Assembly (NCBI RefSeq): GCF_018835585.1
Contig: NZ_JAHGVE010000001.1
Coordinates: 617,636-681,635 of the forward strand
DNA from: Pelorhabdus rhamnosifermentans
GTDB taxonomy: Bacteria > Bacillota > Negativicutes > UMGS1260
DNA length: 64,000 nucleotides
Direction: 5' to 3'
Of this stretch, positions 43,114 to 51,388 are shown one piece after another. Numbering within the stretch: the stretch's first letter is position 1; every line of letters starts with the position of its first letter. Made by a program: the position numbers and the translations under genes. The notes below the pieces were generated by a model. That model made no database searches. It saw only the letters and a program-made list of their open reading frames with translations, and had not been told where the DNA came from.

Positions 43114-43900
43114 ACAGCGCGAGATTTTTTGTGAATTAGATGAGCCGATGGATCAAGAAGATTTGCTCAATATGATGGAGATGCTTGATGAATATACGGT
43201 GAAGTCTCCTTCTGAGCAAGAAACGGAGAATTTGATTGCTCAACTGAAGCCGCTGCTTCCTAAACCGTCAGTAATAAAGCATGAGACTAGGCAAACTTAT
43301 TCCTCTTCGGTCTGGCAATTGTTGCGTCCACAATGGATGATCATCAGTAAAAAATTTATTGTCGGGACGGTTTTAAGTTTGTTTGTCGGTTTGTTTTTAA
43401 CGAATGCATTTGATGGGAATACTTTGATGTTTTTGGCCAATTCTTCTCCTGTGCTGGGAATTTTGACGATTGTCTATACCTTCAGAGCGCAGCATAGCGG
43501 AGTTGATGAACTGGAGGCGGCTTGCCCTTATTCACCAGCGCAAATTGCTGCAGCGCGACTATTATTGGTACTGGGATATGATACTTTTTTGTGTTCACTG
43601 GCGACACTCGCAGTAGGCAATGGCCAGGGAGGGATATTGTGGCAGGTAGTCATGAGTTGGCTAGCCCCCTTGTTTTTTGTCTTGGGAGTTGCTTTGGCGA
43701 CGTCACTGCGTTTCGATACTACGAGTGGTTGTTGTGTGTCGGCACTGGCGTGGTTTTTGCAATTAAAGACAGGAAAAGAAAGTTCTATGTTAGTGCGTTT
43801 GTTACCTGATCACTCGCTACTCTTTTTTGATTTTATCAGTTTGTCTATTGGAATCTGTCTGATTTTTTATTCGTATAAATGGTTGGAAGCAAAGGGGTGA
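43091..43900 (+). CDS. Membrane protein in the anti-sigma position
   Basis: 269 residues, start ATG at 43091 after GAAGGAGCGG; it overlaps the sigma gene by 23 bases. The N-terminal 90 residues are soluble and acidic (TDKQREIFCELDEPM and DQEDLLNMMEML), followed by about six hydrophobic segments. No zinc-binding HC2 motif (HxxxCxxC) is present, so it is not a standard ZAS anti-sigma factor, but a soluble N-terminus that could bind sigma plus a membrane anchor fits that role. No named family recognised. Confidence 0.7.
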   Translation: MKSELTDKQREIFCELDEPMDQEDLLNMMEMLDEYTVKSPSEQETENLIAQLKPLLPKPSVIKHETRQTYSSSVWQLLRPQWMIISKKFIVGTVLSLFVGLFLTNAFDGNTLMFLANSSPVLGILTIVYTFRAQHSGVDELEAACPYSPAQIAAARLLLVLGYDTFLCSLATLAVGNGQGGILWQVVMSWLAPLFFVLGVALATSLRFDTTSGCCVSALAWFLQLKTGKESSMLVRLLPDHSLLFFDFISLSIGICLIFYSYKWLEAKG

Positions 43901-43909
43901 GGAAGGCAA

Positions 43910-44788
43910 ATGTTACAACTTACAGCAATCAGTAAGCGTTTTGCCGGAACTGACTTTATATTAAATCCTGTTTCTGTTTGTTTGGGCAAAGGACTCAATG
44001 TTCTTGTCGGCCCGAATGGAGCGGGAAAATCAACGCTATTGCGGATGATAGCGGCTATTATGAAACCCGATGAGGGAAGTTTCCTGTGTGATGGTTGCGA
44101 TGTATTTGCAGATGTACGGCGCTATAAAATGGGACTGGGTTATTTGCCGCAAAATTTCGGTTGTTATGAGCATATGACTGGGATGGAATTTTTGCGTTAT
44201 ATGGCAGGTTTAAAAGGCTTATTTCATGAGCAAGGACGTGAACGGCCTGAATATGTTGCGGAACTCTTAGAAATCGGCGCTCAGTGCAGCATCAAAGTTG
44301 CGGCGTGGTCTAATGGCTTGAGGCAGCGTCTGGGGATTGCTCAGGCTTTATTGAATAATCCGAAAATTTTGGTGCTTGATGAACCCTTTTGCGGGTTAGA
44401 TGCCGCTGAAATGGAAAAAGCAGGTGAGCTTCTTAGTCAATTGTCACAAGAACGGGTGGTTTTAATTAGCACTCATATTTTGACTGGTTTAGCTATGGAT
44501 CAATTATTACTGATTATTCAAGGAACCTTGCAATTTGCCGGTCTACCTACCGTCTTTATAGATGAAGCACAGGGAAAGGTTTGGGCAGGTGAAACAAGTA
44601 AAAGCGAAGGAATGGTACTTCAACAGCGTTATCCAGGCAGTGAGGCTGTTTTTGACGGTGAACACTGTCGATATCGTATTTTAAGCAGCACCAGACCGCT
44701 GATTTCAGGAGCAAAATCTGTGGAACCTTCCTTAGAAGATGCTTACTTGTTTTGGGTGCAGCGCTTTCGTGAGGCAGATAGGGGATAG
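43910..44788 (+). CDS. ABC transporter ATPase 1 of ECF-linked exporter
   Basis: 292-residue ATPase. Walker A GPNGAGKST (residue 38 on), a non-canonical signature WSNGLRQR in place of LSGGQ, Walker B VLDEPFCGLD, and an intact H-loop (LISTHIL). A C-terminal extension of about 60 residues follows. Start after GAGGAAGG. It lies 9 bases after the membrane protein and 6 bases before a second ATPase, suggesting that the two make a heterodimer serving the permease at 45598. Confidence 0.92.
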   Translation: MLQLTAISKRFAGTDFILNPVSVCLGKGLNVLVGPNGAGKSTLLRMIAAIMKPDEGSFLCDGCDVFADVRRYKMGLGYLPQNFGCYEHMTGMEFLRYMAGLKGLFHEQGRERPEYVAELLEIGAQCSIKVAAWSNGLRQRLGIAQALLNNPKILVLDEPFCGLDAAEMEKAGELLSQLSQERVVLISTHILTGLAMDQLLLIIQGTLQFAGLPTVFIDEAQGKVWAGETSKSEGMVLQQRYPGSEAVFDGEHCRYRILSSTRPLISGAKSVEPSLEDAYLFWVQRFREADRG

Positions 44789-44794
44789 TCACTT

Positions 44795-45601
44795 ATGATG
44801 ATCGCAGGAGAACAGATTACCGTGCGTCATTCCGTATTAGGTTGGCGCAGATATTGGCCAAAGTATCGACATGGTGTCTATGCTTTAGAAAATTTGAATT
44901 GCCAATTTAATCGGGGCGTCAATGTGATTCTGGGTCCGAATGGATCAGGGAAAACAACGTTATTGCAAGTATTGGCTGGTCTGGTTATACCGCAGGATGG
45001 GACGGTTATGACGAATGGACAGGTTTGCGATCGTTCTGTTTTGCGTGGCTGCGTGAGTTATTTGCCGCAAAACTTTGGTCTCTATCCGCAATTTACTGCG
45101 CAAGAACACTTATATTATGTCGCATTGTTGAAAGGAATTACTGATCGACGGCGACGCGAGGAAGCTGTGGCAGTTGTTTTGCAACAAACGGGATTGGTGG
45201 CGATGGCGCAGCAGCGCGTAGGAACTTATTCACGGGGGATGCGTCAAAAGGTCGGTATTGCGCAAGCCTTACTAGGGGATGCTGCCGTATTACTGCTAGA
45301 TGAACCTACAGCGGGACTTGATCCTGAAGAACGAAATAAATTGCATGCTTTGATGGTTCAGATTGGGCAGCAGCGTAGTGTGATTTTGGCATCATCCTTG
45401 TTAGCTGATGTTCATTGTGCGGATATTGTTTTGGTGTTGACGCAAGGGCAAAGGTGTTTTATGGGAACGCCTGCCGAACTGGCAGCTTGTGCTAACGAAG
45501 AAAGGGATGTGCTTGTGTGTGACGAGCTCATAGTGGGAAAATCGCGAAATGCCCTTGAGCGAGGCTATCGGGCTGTTTTACGGAAGCGGGTGAAGAAATG
45601 A
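44795..45601 (+). CDS. ABC transporter ATPase 2 with missing H-loop histidine
   Basis: 268-residue ATPase. Walker A GPNGSGKTT (residue 50 on), signature YSRGMRQK, Walker B LLLDEPTAGLDPEE. Where the catalytic H-loop should read STH, the sequence is ASSL (S201 in the histidine position), so this nucleotide site is likely degenerate. It has tandem start ATGs at 44795 and 44798. Its stop overlaps the next gene start (ATGA). Confidence 0.92.
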   Translation: MMIAGEQITVRHSVLGWRRYWPKYRHGVYALENLNCQFNRGVNVILGPNGSGKTTLLQVLAGLVIPQDGTVMTNGQVCDRSVLRGCVSYLPQNFGLYPQFTAQEHLYYVALLKGITDRRRREEAVAVVLQQTGLVAMAQQRVGTYSRGMRQKVGIAQALLGDAAVLLLDEPTAGLDPEERNKLHALMVQIGQQRSVILASSLLADVHCADIVLVLTQGQRCFMGTPAELAACANEERDVLVCDELIVGKSRNALERGYRAVLRKRVKK

Positions 45602-47985
45602 GCGTTTTTTTAGGACTTGTTGTTTGCGAGCTCAAACTTTATCTTCGTAGTAAAAGTTTTTGGCTTATGGGGCTTTTGATTATTTTTTCCGCGGGACTAT
45701 CTACTCTCAATGTTCTCTTGCTGCAATTTTTGGTTGCTAAAGGGTTAGTCAGGGATCGTTGGACTGGTTTTGGTCGTATTCTATCGGCTTTGCCTCATTC
45801 GACACCGATAGTATATTTGGCGCGTGCAGTGGCGAATTTTTTTCTCCTGCTCAGTTTATGGCCGTTTATGTTGATTGTAGTGGGGTTATTGCCTGATTTT
45901 GTGCCGGCAGATTGGCTGTTTAGCTGTTCTTCCGTGGTCTTTGTTACGCTTAAATATGTGATTACTTGCGCTACGAGTATTGGATTTGTATTTTTGTTAG
46001 GAGCAATTACACAACGTTCTTTTTGGCTTTATATTTTCATCGGAATTTGTTGGATTCTGGAGCTTGAATTCGCTAGTAATTTAAATTATTTTCCAGCTTG
46101 GAGTAAATTAGTTTTGTTTGGTCATGGTGTGATGTTGCCAGCAGCGCCATCGGCTGCGGTAGGATATTTTCCGCAACAAGAGTTACTGGGGAACTTTGCG
46201 ACTACCCAATTGGCAATGGCGGCTTTATTTTTCGTGATTTCCGTTATGATGCAAATGATTCGGCGCGGGGAATCTATTCGGCGCTCAAAGTTCGTTATTG
46301 CTATTTTATTGGTTGCAGTGGCATGCGGACTCGGAGCGGGCTGTGTTGTTTGGCAAGAACTTGATGGACGGGAACGGGATTTTCGCTTGGCCTTACAAGA
46401 ATCGTTGGATTCAGCGACAGTGATTAGTACTCAGGGGGCTATTGCGCCTAATCTGGAAGCCTATCATTTGGAGGTGCAGCTTCAGACGAAGGATCATCAG
46501 TTGGCGGGTACGGCCCATTTAAAGCTTAATGTAACGGATACTTCAGCGGGACCGTTGGTATTTACTTTACGTAACTGTTTTCAAGTGAGTGAAGTAACAG
46601 TTGATGGTCAGGCTGAAGGAGTGGAGTGGTGGCGCGAAGGCTCTCGCCTGCTTGTTCGTCTGCCTGAACATTATCGACAGGAGAAGTCTTTTACTTTGAA
46701 TGTGTCCTATTCCGGTCGAGTTTGGGAGTGGTTTGACGACAGACTCGCTCGGCCTACAGGGCCAGTGAACTTGATTGCTGCGGATTTTTCGTTGTTGCGC
46801 AGTGGTTATGCTTGGTATCCAATTCCAGGTGATCAGCCATTATATCAGCGTAAATTCTATACTGCGCCTGGTAACGATCTCAAAAATAGTTTGTTTTATA
46901 CTGCGCTTAGTAACGATTCGATCAAAAATACTTTATGGGCGAAAACGGCTAGACATGATGCAGTTCCATTTCAGCTGACTGTCGATATTGACACAGACAG
47001 TACAGTCGGGGCCAACTTGGAACAAGTTGGTCAGGAGTGGCTTAAGGGTTCTTATAAACAACGTTACTATTTCGAATCCCCCATGGGAAAAGATATATTT
47101 TTGTTTGCCGGTCCTTATCATTATGAAAAAAAAACAATTCCCGGACAACGTGACAGTGTAGCCGTGTACAATTATCCGAGGCATCAAGGCAACGTGGATC
47201 AAGTCTTGACTTCATTAGCTAAGCCCTATCAATTTGTTGAGAATCTGATACAGCCAGCAAGAAATTTAACTGATGACGATGCGGCTCCACTCTATACATT
47301 AGTAGAATTGCCGCCTTGCTTTTTTTGTACCGACGATGGGACGCCTGTTAAAAGCTTAACGCTCACGAATGCTATTGCGCTTAGTGAAAATTTATTTCGG
47401 AAAGATGTTTGGCATTTAGATTTTCTCGATGGCATTCGAACGAATAAATTGGCGATTGCCGTATTACAGCGGTGGTGGCAGGCGGATATTACCGGAATTG
47501 ACGATAGTCGTCATGGCGATATTACGGAAAGCTTAATGCTCTATTTGTATGCTTTGTATGTTGATAAAAATCAGCAACCGGGTTTTTATGATCAAGTCAA
47601 ACAAAATTTATTAACTGGCGAAAGAACGGGAAATGGTGAAGGTGATTTTATACGCCCCGACATGATCGGCGGCGACGTTGTCAGAGATGTTTTTTTGACA
47701 CTCGATGATATTCGCAATACCCAGCAGGGCGAAAGTGAATTTCAGGCAATGATGCAGCGATTTTATGAACTAACGGCCAAAACGGGAACAGTGAACCCCG
47801 ACGATTTTGCCCAGAGTGTCGAGGCAGTTCTTGTGAAGGGCAATGCATCAGCGGAACAAACGGCTAACATTCGTCAGCGGCTTGCGAGTATAACGCAGCA
47901 GGTGAATGAGGATGTCATGCGTCAATTAAATGCTGAACCTTCTTTAGCGCTGTTTGTTTTTAATTTAGAAGATTGGCTGCCGTAA
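45598..47985 (+). CDS. ABC permease fused to a catalytically dead M1-peptidase-like domain
   Basis: 795 residues. Residues 1-255 are an ABC-2-type membrane domain with six or seven helices. After a linker, residues 285-385 look like the beta-sandwich N-domain of M1 aminopeptidases (HLEVQLQTKDHQLAGTAHLKL), and 500-680 like the gluzincin domain. Where M1 enzymes have HExxHQWW this protein has IAVLQRWW (I620-Q624), so zinc and general base are lost; the later glutamate region DITESLMLYLYALY (E644) persists. It is the last gene of the ECF/ABC operon, overlapping the ATPase gene by four bases. A binding rather than cleaving role is inferred. Confidence 0.87.
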   Translation: MSVFLGLVVCELKLYLRSKSFWLMGLLIIFSAGLSTLNVLLLQFLVAKGLVRDRWTGFGRILSALPHSTPIVYLARAVANFFLLLSLWPFMLIVVGLLPDFVPADWLFSCSSVVFVTLKYVITCATSIGFVFLLGAITQRSFWLYIFIGICWILELEFASNLNYFPAWSKLVLFGHGVMLPAAPSAAVGYFPQQELLGNFATTQLAMAALFFVISVMMQMIRRGESIRRSKFVIAILLVAVACGLGAGCVVWQELDGRERDFRLALQESLDSATVISTQGAIAPNLEAYHLEVQLQTKDHQLAGTAHLKLNVTDTSAGPLVFTLRNCFQVSEVTVDGQAEGVEWWREGSRLLVRLPEHYRQEKSFTLNVSYSGRVWEWFDDRLARPTGPVNLIAADFSLLRSGYAWYPIPGDQPLYQRKFYTAPGNDLKNSLFYTALSNDSIKNTLWAKTARHDAVPFQLTVDIDTDSTVGANLEQVGQEWLKGSYKQRYYFESPMGKDIFLFAGPYHYEKKTIPGQRDSVAVYNYPRHQGNVDQVLTSLAKPYQFVENLIQPARNLTDDDAAPLYTLVELPPCFFCTDDGTPVKSLTLTNAIALSENLFRKDVWHLDFLDGIRTNKLAIAVLQRWWQADITGIDDSRHGDITESLMLYLYALYVDKNQQPGFYDQVKQNLLTGERTGNGEGDFIRPDMIGGDVVRDVFLTLDDIRNTQQGESEFQAMMQRFYELTAKTGTVNPDDFAQSVEAVLVKGNASAEQTANIRQRLASITQQVNEDVMRQLNAEPSLALFVFNLEDWLP

Positions 47986-48002
47986 TGGCGGCCGCTTTTT
48001 TT
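47975..48002 (+). terminator. Terminator at the end of the ECF/ABC operon
   Basis: GGCTGCC (47975-47981) pairs with GGCGGCC (47987-47993) with one T-G pair; the stem overlaps the stop codon and is followed by GC and seven T (47996-48002). Confidence 0.75.
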
Positions 48003-48020
48003 GATTGAACTTTTTTTTAG

Positions 48021-48081
48021 TTCCTTCGTAGTTATTGTAGAAACAAAATTTGCTATTGAAATCCAGTCAATTACGAAGGAA
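48021..48081. repeat. Inverted repeat before small ORF
   Basis: TTCCTTCGTA (48021-48030) and TACGAAGGAA (48072-48081) are perfect 10-bp arms, extendable with one mismatch, about 40 bases apart. It precedes a possible 35-codon reading frame at 48094. The meaning is unclear; possible attenuator or operator. Confidence 0.45.
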
Positions 48082-48093
48082 AGAAGCGAGAAT

Positions 48094-48201
48094 ATGAAAA
48101 AATTTATGTTTACCCAAGTGGTTGGCTCAGTTGATTCAAGAAGCTTATCAAAAGGAGTGAACCTTTCTGTATTTGTTTTCGTAATAAAAATGTGCAAATA
48201 A
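48094..48201 (+). CDS. Possible 35-residue peptide
   Basis: An ATG at 48094 with GAAGGAAAGAAG upstream opens 35 codons (starting KKFMFTQVVGS, hydrophobic at the end with VFVFVI). No family is recognisable and it is too short to judge by codon use. It lies between the ABC-operon terminator and the VirK-like fragment. Could be a leader or chance. Confidence 0.25.
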   Translation: MKKFMFTQVVGSVDSRSLSKGVNLSVFVFVIKMCK

Positions 48202-48240
48202 TCACAGGAAAAGTTGGGGCTAAATTCAAAGGGGTTTATT

Positions 48241-48447
48241 ATGAAAAAATATCTGCAGTTTGGACGTAATTTGGTTTTTTTTATTCAACATCGAAGTGCT
48301 TGGGGTGGACAGGGCGGCCATGCATTCCATTTAAATTATTTTCGTAGATTGGTTTTTGTCATCCAATCGTTGGCTCATCCTAAACAAATGGCAGAAATAT
48401 TAAATTTTTTTATGAAAAATTCACTAAGGCGGGATATGGAAAAGTAA
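48241..48447 (+). pseudogene. Truncated VirK/YbjX-like fragment
   Basis: 68 codons from the ATG at 48241 (site AAAGGGG). The second half, RRLVFVIQSLAHPKQMAEILNFF, resembles the first 60 residues of the full-length VirK/YbjX-family protein 120 bases downstream (RCVMVFIIRLLLHHKEVQNLNNFF). The remaining roughly 250 residues of that family are absent, so this is a 5' remnant of a paralogue or a stand-alone N-terminal module. It has a normal ribosome site, so it may still be expressed. Confidence 0.6.
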
Positions 48448-48568
48448 TGAATACTCAGTTAACAATTTCATTCAGCAGTGCTTAGCCATTATCGGCGGCA
48501 CTGCTTGAATTGTTTTTAGTCGGCTGAATAACTGAATAATGATATCTCATGAAAAGAGTGTAAGGAAT

Positions 48569-49519
48569 ATGATGAAAATGATAGATTTACTTAAATTAGG
48601 AACACATCTTTACAATTGTAAAAGATGGATCAATTATCGCTGTGTGATGGTATTTATAATCAGATTGTTACTTCATCATAAAGAAGTACAGAATTTAAAT
48701 AACTTTTTCCAACTCAATCCTCTGCGCTGCGAAATTATCACGATGCATCCCTTGTTTTTTGCCCAATTAACACGTCAATTTTTTTACAAAAGCTCCAGTA
48801 CTTCAGAAAGATTGACCCTTATTACACAAAGTTTTTTAGTATTGGAGAACCAATTTACAGAACAGGCCTTACAGCAAATTTATCTTGGACCTGGACTTCA
48901 GCTTTGGCGCGAAAATTATAAAGAACAAATCCTTGCTATTGATTTAGCATTTCGTGTCGGTGAAATCAAAGAAGGCACAATGAGTCTAGGTCTAAAGCTT
49001 GATAATAAATATATCTATCATATAAATTTCTGGATTGTTTTTGACGAGAATAACACTTTTTCTCTATACATTGGCGCTTTACAAGGCTCACGGAGCGGTT
49101 TATCTATAAACAAAGAACTAACCAAACATTTTTTGGGTTGCCGTCCCAAAAATCTAATTGTGTATGCTCTGCGTATCCTAGCGCAAAATTTATTTGTAAG
49201 CGGGATATACGCCGTATCTAACTATGGCTTTTATGCCAACAATCATTTGCGCCGGGATCGAAAACTAAAAACATCCTTAGATACATTCTGGACAGAAATT
49301 GGAGGCAGCCTGTCTCAGGATCGGCGGTTCTTTATCCTTCCAGTAACAGAACACAGAAAAGATATCGAGAAAGTAGTATCCCACAAACGTAATCTCTATC
49401 GAAAACGATTTGCCCTCCTTGACAAGATTGCTGCTAATATTGCAACCGCATTAATTCCCTTCATGAGAACTTACCCCACTGCCCGGAGTTCATCTGGCAT
49501 TGAGAAATGCTATAAATAA
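48569..49519 (+). CDS. VirK/YbjX family (DUF535) protein
   Basis: DUF535 proteins are linked to outer-membrane modification and peptide resistance in Gram-negative bacteria; the reaction is unknown. About 316 residues from the ATG at 48569 (or 48572/48578) after TAAGGA. Family blocks: EGTMSLGLKLDN, YHINFWIVFDEN, YIGALQGSRSG and a C-terminal FTLFDEF-like DTFWTEIGG followed by FFILP near residues 250-275. It stands alone. Its presence fits a diderm host. Confidence 0.85.
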   Translation: MMKMIDLLKLGTHLYNCKRWINYRCVMVFIIRLLLHHKEVQNLNNFFQLNPLRCEIITMHPLFFAQLTRQFFYKSSSTSERLTLITQSFLVLENQFTEQALQQIYLGPGLQLWRENYKEQILAIDLAFRVGEIKEGTMSLGLKLDNKYIYHINFWIVFDENNTFSLYIGALQGSRSGLSINKELTKHFLGCRPKNLIVYALRILAQNLFVSGIYAVSNYGFYANNHLRRDRKLKTSLDTFWTEIGGSLSQDRRFFILPVTEHRKDIEKVVSHKRNLYRKRFALLDKIAANIATALIPFMRTYPTARSSSGIEKCYK

Positions 49520-49622
49520 GATTGCGATCATTCTGCAAGGATTCTGGCGAGTCGTGAAGAACTAGTAATTCGATAGTTAAAGATCCTATATTTATACTTA
49601 GTCGTGAAACATGGGAGATAAG

Positions 49623-50471
49623 ATGGACAAAAATGATGTGTTACAAGATTTTAAAAAAAATTATCAGCAATTAACGGAAAGCCAGAAAATGATCGGACAA
49701 TATGTATTTGACCATTATCAGGAAATTGTTTTTTTATCTGCAAACGATTTAGGCGAACGAGTTGGAGTGAGTGATGCTACCATTATTCGATTTGCACGGT
49801 CCATTGGTTTTGAGGGCTTTGCAGAATTGAAGAAACATATTCGAAAGGGTTTAAAAAATTTTTCTTCTCCTGACAAACGACTTTCTGAAAATTTCGAAGC
49901 ATTAGATGAAGATGTCAGCTGGAAAGTGGGAAGAAAAGATTTTGAAAATCTGGAATATTTTTTAGCGCATCTTGAAATGGAGAAAATACATCAAGCTACG
50001 GCTATGATGGAGCAGGCAGAAACCATTTATATAATGGGAATGGGATCTTCGGGGATTTTAGTAGATCTTTTAACATTACATCTGCGCAGAATGGGTTTCA
50101 GAGTAACTGCTATTAGCGAAGGTGGAGTCGTGAATGTTGAAAAGATCCTGCCCATGACGAACGAGGATTTACTTATTACCTGCAGCTTTCCAAGGTATTC
50201 CAAACCTACTTATCACACCCTACTTTTTGCTAATCAAAAAAGGACTAAGACAATTACCATTACAGATAGCCATTTTTCATCGATGAGTATTCAGAGTGAT
50301 ATTGTATTTTCTCTGCAAATTGATAATTTCACTTTTTTTAATTCTTATGTTGTGCCGATGGAGTTATGTCATATTTTGATTATGGATTTATTAGAAAAAA
50401 ATAAAATGGAAATTCATACAAAATTAAAAAACAATGTACAAAGCTTAGAAGTATTTGATACCAAGCTATGA
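49623..50471 (+). CDS. RpiR/MurR family regulator with SIS domain
   Basis: 282 residues, ATG at 49623 after GGGAGATAA. N-terminal RpiR helix-turn-helix (ANDLGERVGVSDATIIRFARSIGFEGFAELKKHIR) and C-terminal sugar-isomerase (SIS) domain from about residue 125 (IYIMGMGSSGI). RpiR regulators sense phosphosugars or related ligands; this one precedes YjiH/YjiG and an M20 amidohydrolase, the probable targets. A terminator and a 23-bp palindrome lie between. Confidence 0.92.
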   Translation: MDKNDVLQDFKKNYQQLTESQKMIGQYVFDHYQEIVFLSANDLGERVGVSDATIIRFARSIGFEGFAELKKHIRKGLKNFSSPDKRLSENFEALDEDVSWKVGRKDFENLEYFLAHLEMEKIHQATAMMEQAETIYIMGMGSSGILVDLLTLHLRRMGFRVTAISEGGVVNVEKILPMTNEDLLITCSFPRYSKPTYHTLLFANQKRTKTITITDSHFSSMSIQSDIVFSLQIDNFTFFNSYVVPMELCHILIMDLLEKNKMEIHTKLKNNVQSLEVFDTKL

Positions 50472-50473
50472 GC

Positions 50474-50514
50474 AATAAAAACTCCTCTGGATAAGTGGGA
50501 GTTTTTATTTTTTT
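50474..50514 (+). terminator. Terminator after RpiR gene
   Basis: AATAAAAACTCC (50474-50485) pairs with GGAGTTTTTATT (50498-50509), followed by further T to 50514. Confidence 0.88.
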
Positions 50515-50557
50515 GATTATAGTAAAAGAAGGATTATTATTTCGTGTAGCGAAATAA

Positions 50558-50610
50558 AACATGTAACATAGTAAATGTAGCCAAGCACTACATTTACTAT
50601 GTTACATGTT
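50558..50610. repeat. Perfect 23-bp inverted repeat
   Basis: Arms 50558-50580 and 50588-50610 are exact reverse complements around the 7-base loop CCAAGCA. It is AT-rich, without a T-tail, about 120 bases upstream of yjiH and 90 after the RpiR gene. Because a terminator already ends the RpiR gene, an operator or extra transcript-end structure are the alternatives. Confidence 0.8.
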
Positions 50611-50728
50611 AAATGAGATTTGGCAATGACGCCTAGGGTTTATTACTCAAGGTGTTTTTTTTTTAGAAAGGGGGAGAGGGCAGCTATTTATGAGACATGA
50701 GACATGATAAAAAATAGGAGGAGTCTTC

Positions 50729-51388
50729 GTGGACAAACAATCAGAACAAATCAGTAAATCGAAAAAATCCGTTCCCTTATCAGGTTATGTTGTATTAGCT
50801 CTGGCGTTAGTAATATTTTCAGGTGTTCTTGCCAATGCCCATGGTTGGTTGTCTGCATTTGACTTTGATACGCTTTGTGGAAAATTTGGTACCATGAAGG
50901 ATGCGGGGAAAGCAAATTTTGCAGGAATGGGGGGAGCTGGTGCGAAAGATGGGTTTCTCTTTGCTTTTGGATTGCTTCCAAGTGTTATGTTGGCCATGGG
51001 ACTTATTGAAGTAGTAGAACATTTCGGGGGCCTTAATGCGGCACAAAAAATCCTTTCGCCTATTTTACGTCCGCTTCTGGGCATTCCTGGAATTACCGGT
51101 ATTGCCCTTGTATCGAGTCTTCAAAGTACAGATGCAGGTGCAGGAATGACACGGGTCTTATATGATAATGGTGAAATTAATGAAAAAGAAAAAATGATTT
51201 TTTCAGCTTTCCAATTTACAGCAGGGGGGACGATTACTAATTATTTAAGCTCAGGATCGGCTCTGTTTGCTTTTCTTACTGTGCCCATGTCAACACCACT
51301 TGTTGTGTTGTTTATAATGAAAATATTCGGTGCGAATGTAATGCGGTTATATGTGAATAAACTTTGTAAGAAGGAGCTTGGGGCATGA
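50729..51388 (+). CDS. yjiH: YjiH-type nucleoside-recognition membrane protein
   Basis: Integral membrane protein of the nucleoside_transporter/gate (SpoIIM-like/YjiH) type. 219 residues with Gate-domain motifs (MGLIEVVEHFGGL and GITGIALVSSLQSTDAGAGM). GTG start at 50729 follows ATAGGAGGAG. It overlaps yjiG by four bases. In E. coli yjiH-yjiG precede iadA (isoaspartyl dipeptidase); here an M20 amidohydrolase follows, so import or handling of a dipeptide-like compound is a reasonable inference. Confidence 0.85.
   Translation: MDKQSEQISKSKKSVPLSGYVVLALALVIFSGVLANAHGWLSAFDFDTLCGKFGTMKDAGKANFAGMGGAGAKDGFLFAFGLLPSVMLAMGLIEVVEHFGGLNAAQKILSPILRPLLGIPGITGIALVSSLQSTDAGAGMTRVLYDNGEINEKEKMIFSAFQFTAGGTITNYLSSGSALFAFLTVPMSTPLVVLFIMKIFGANVMRLYVNKLCKKELGA

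Noticed and set aside
48001..48093. Longer start (48001) for the possible 35-residue peptide
   Set aside because: The upstream codons run through the operon terminator and the inverted repeat, so the longer form is unlikely to be translated.
50558..50610. Attachment site or transposon end
   Set aside because: There is no integrase, transposase or direct target repeat near the palindrome.
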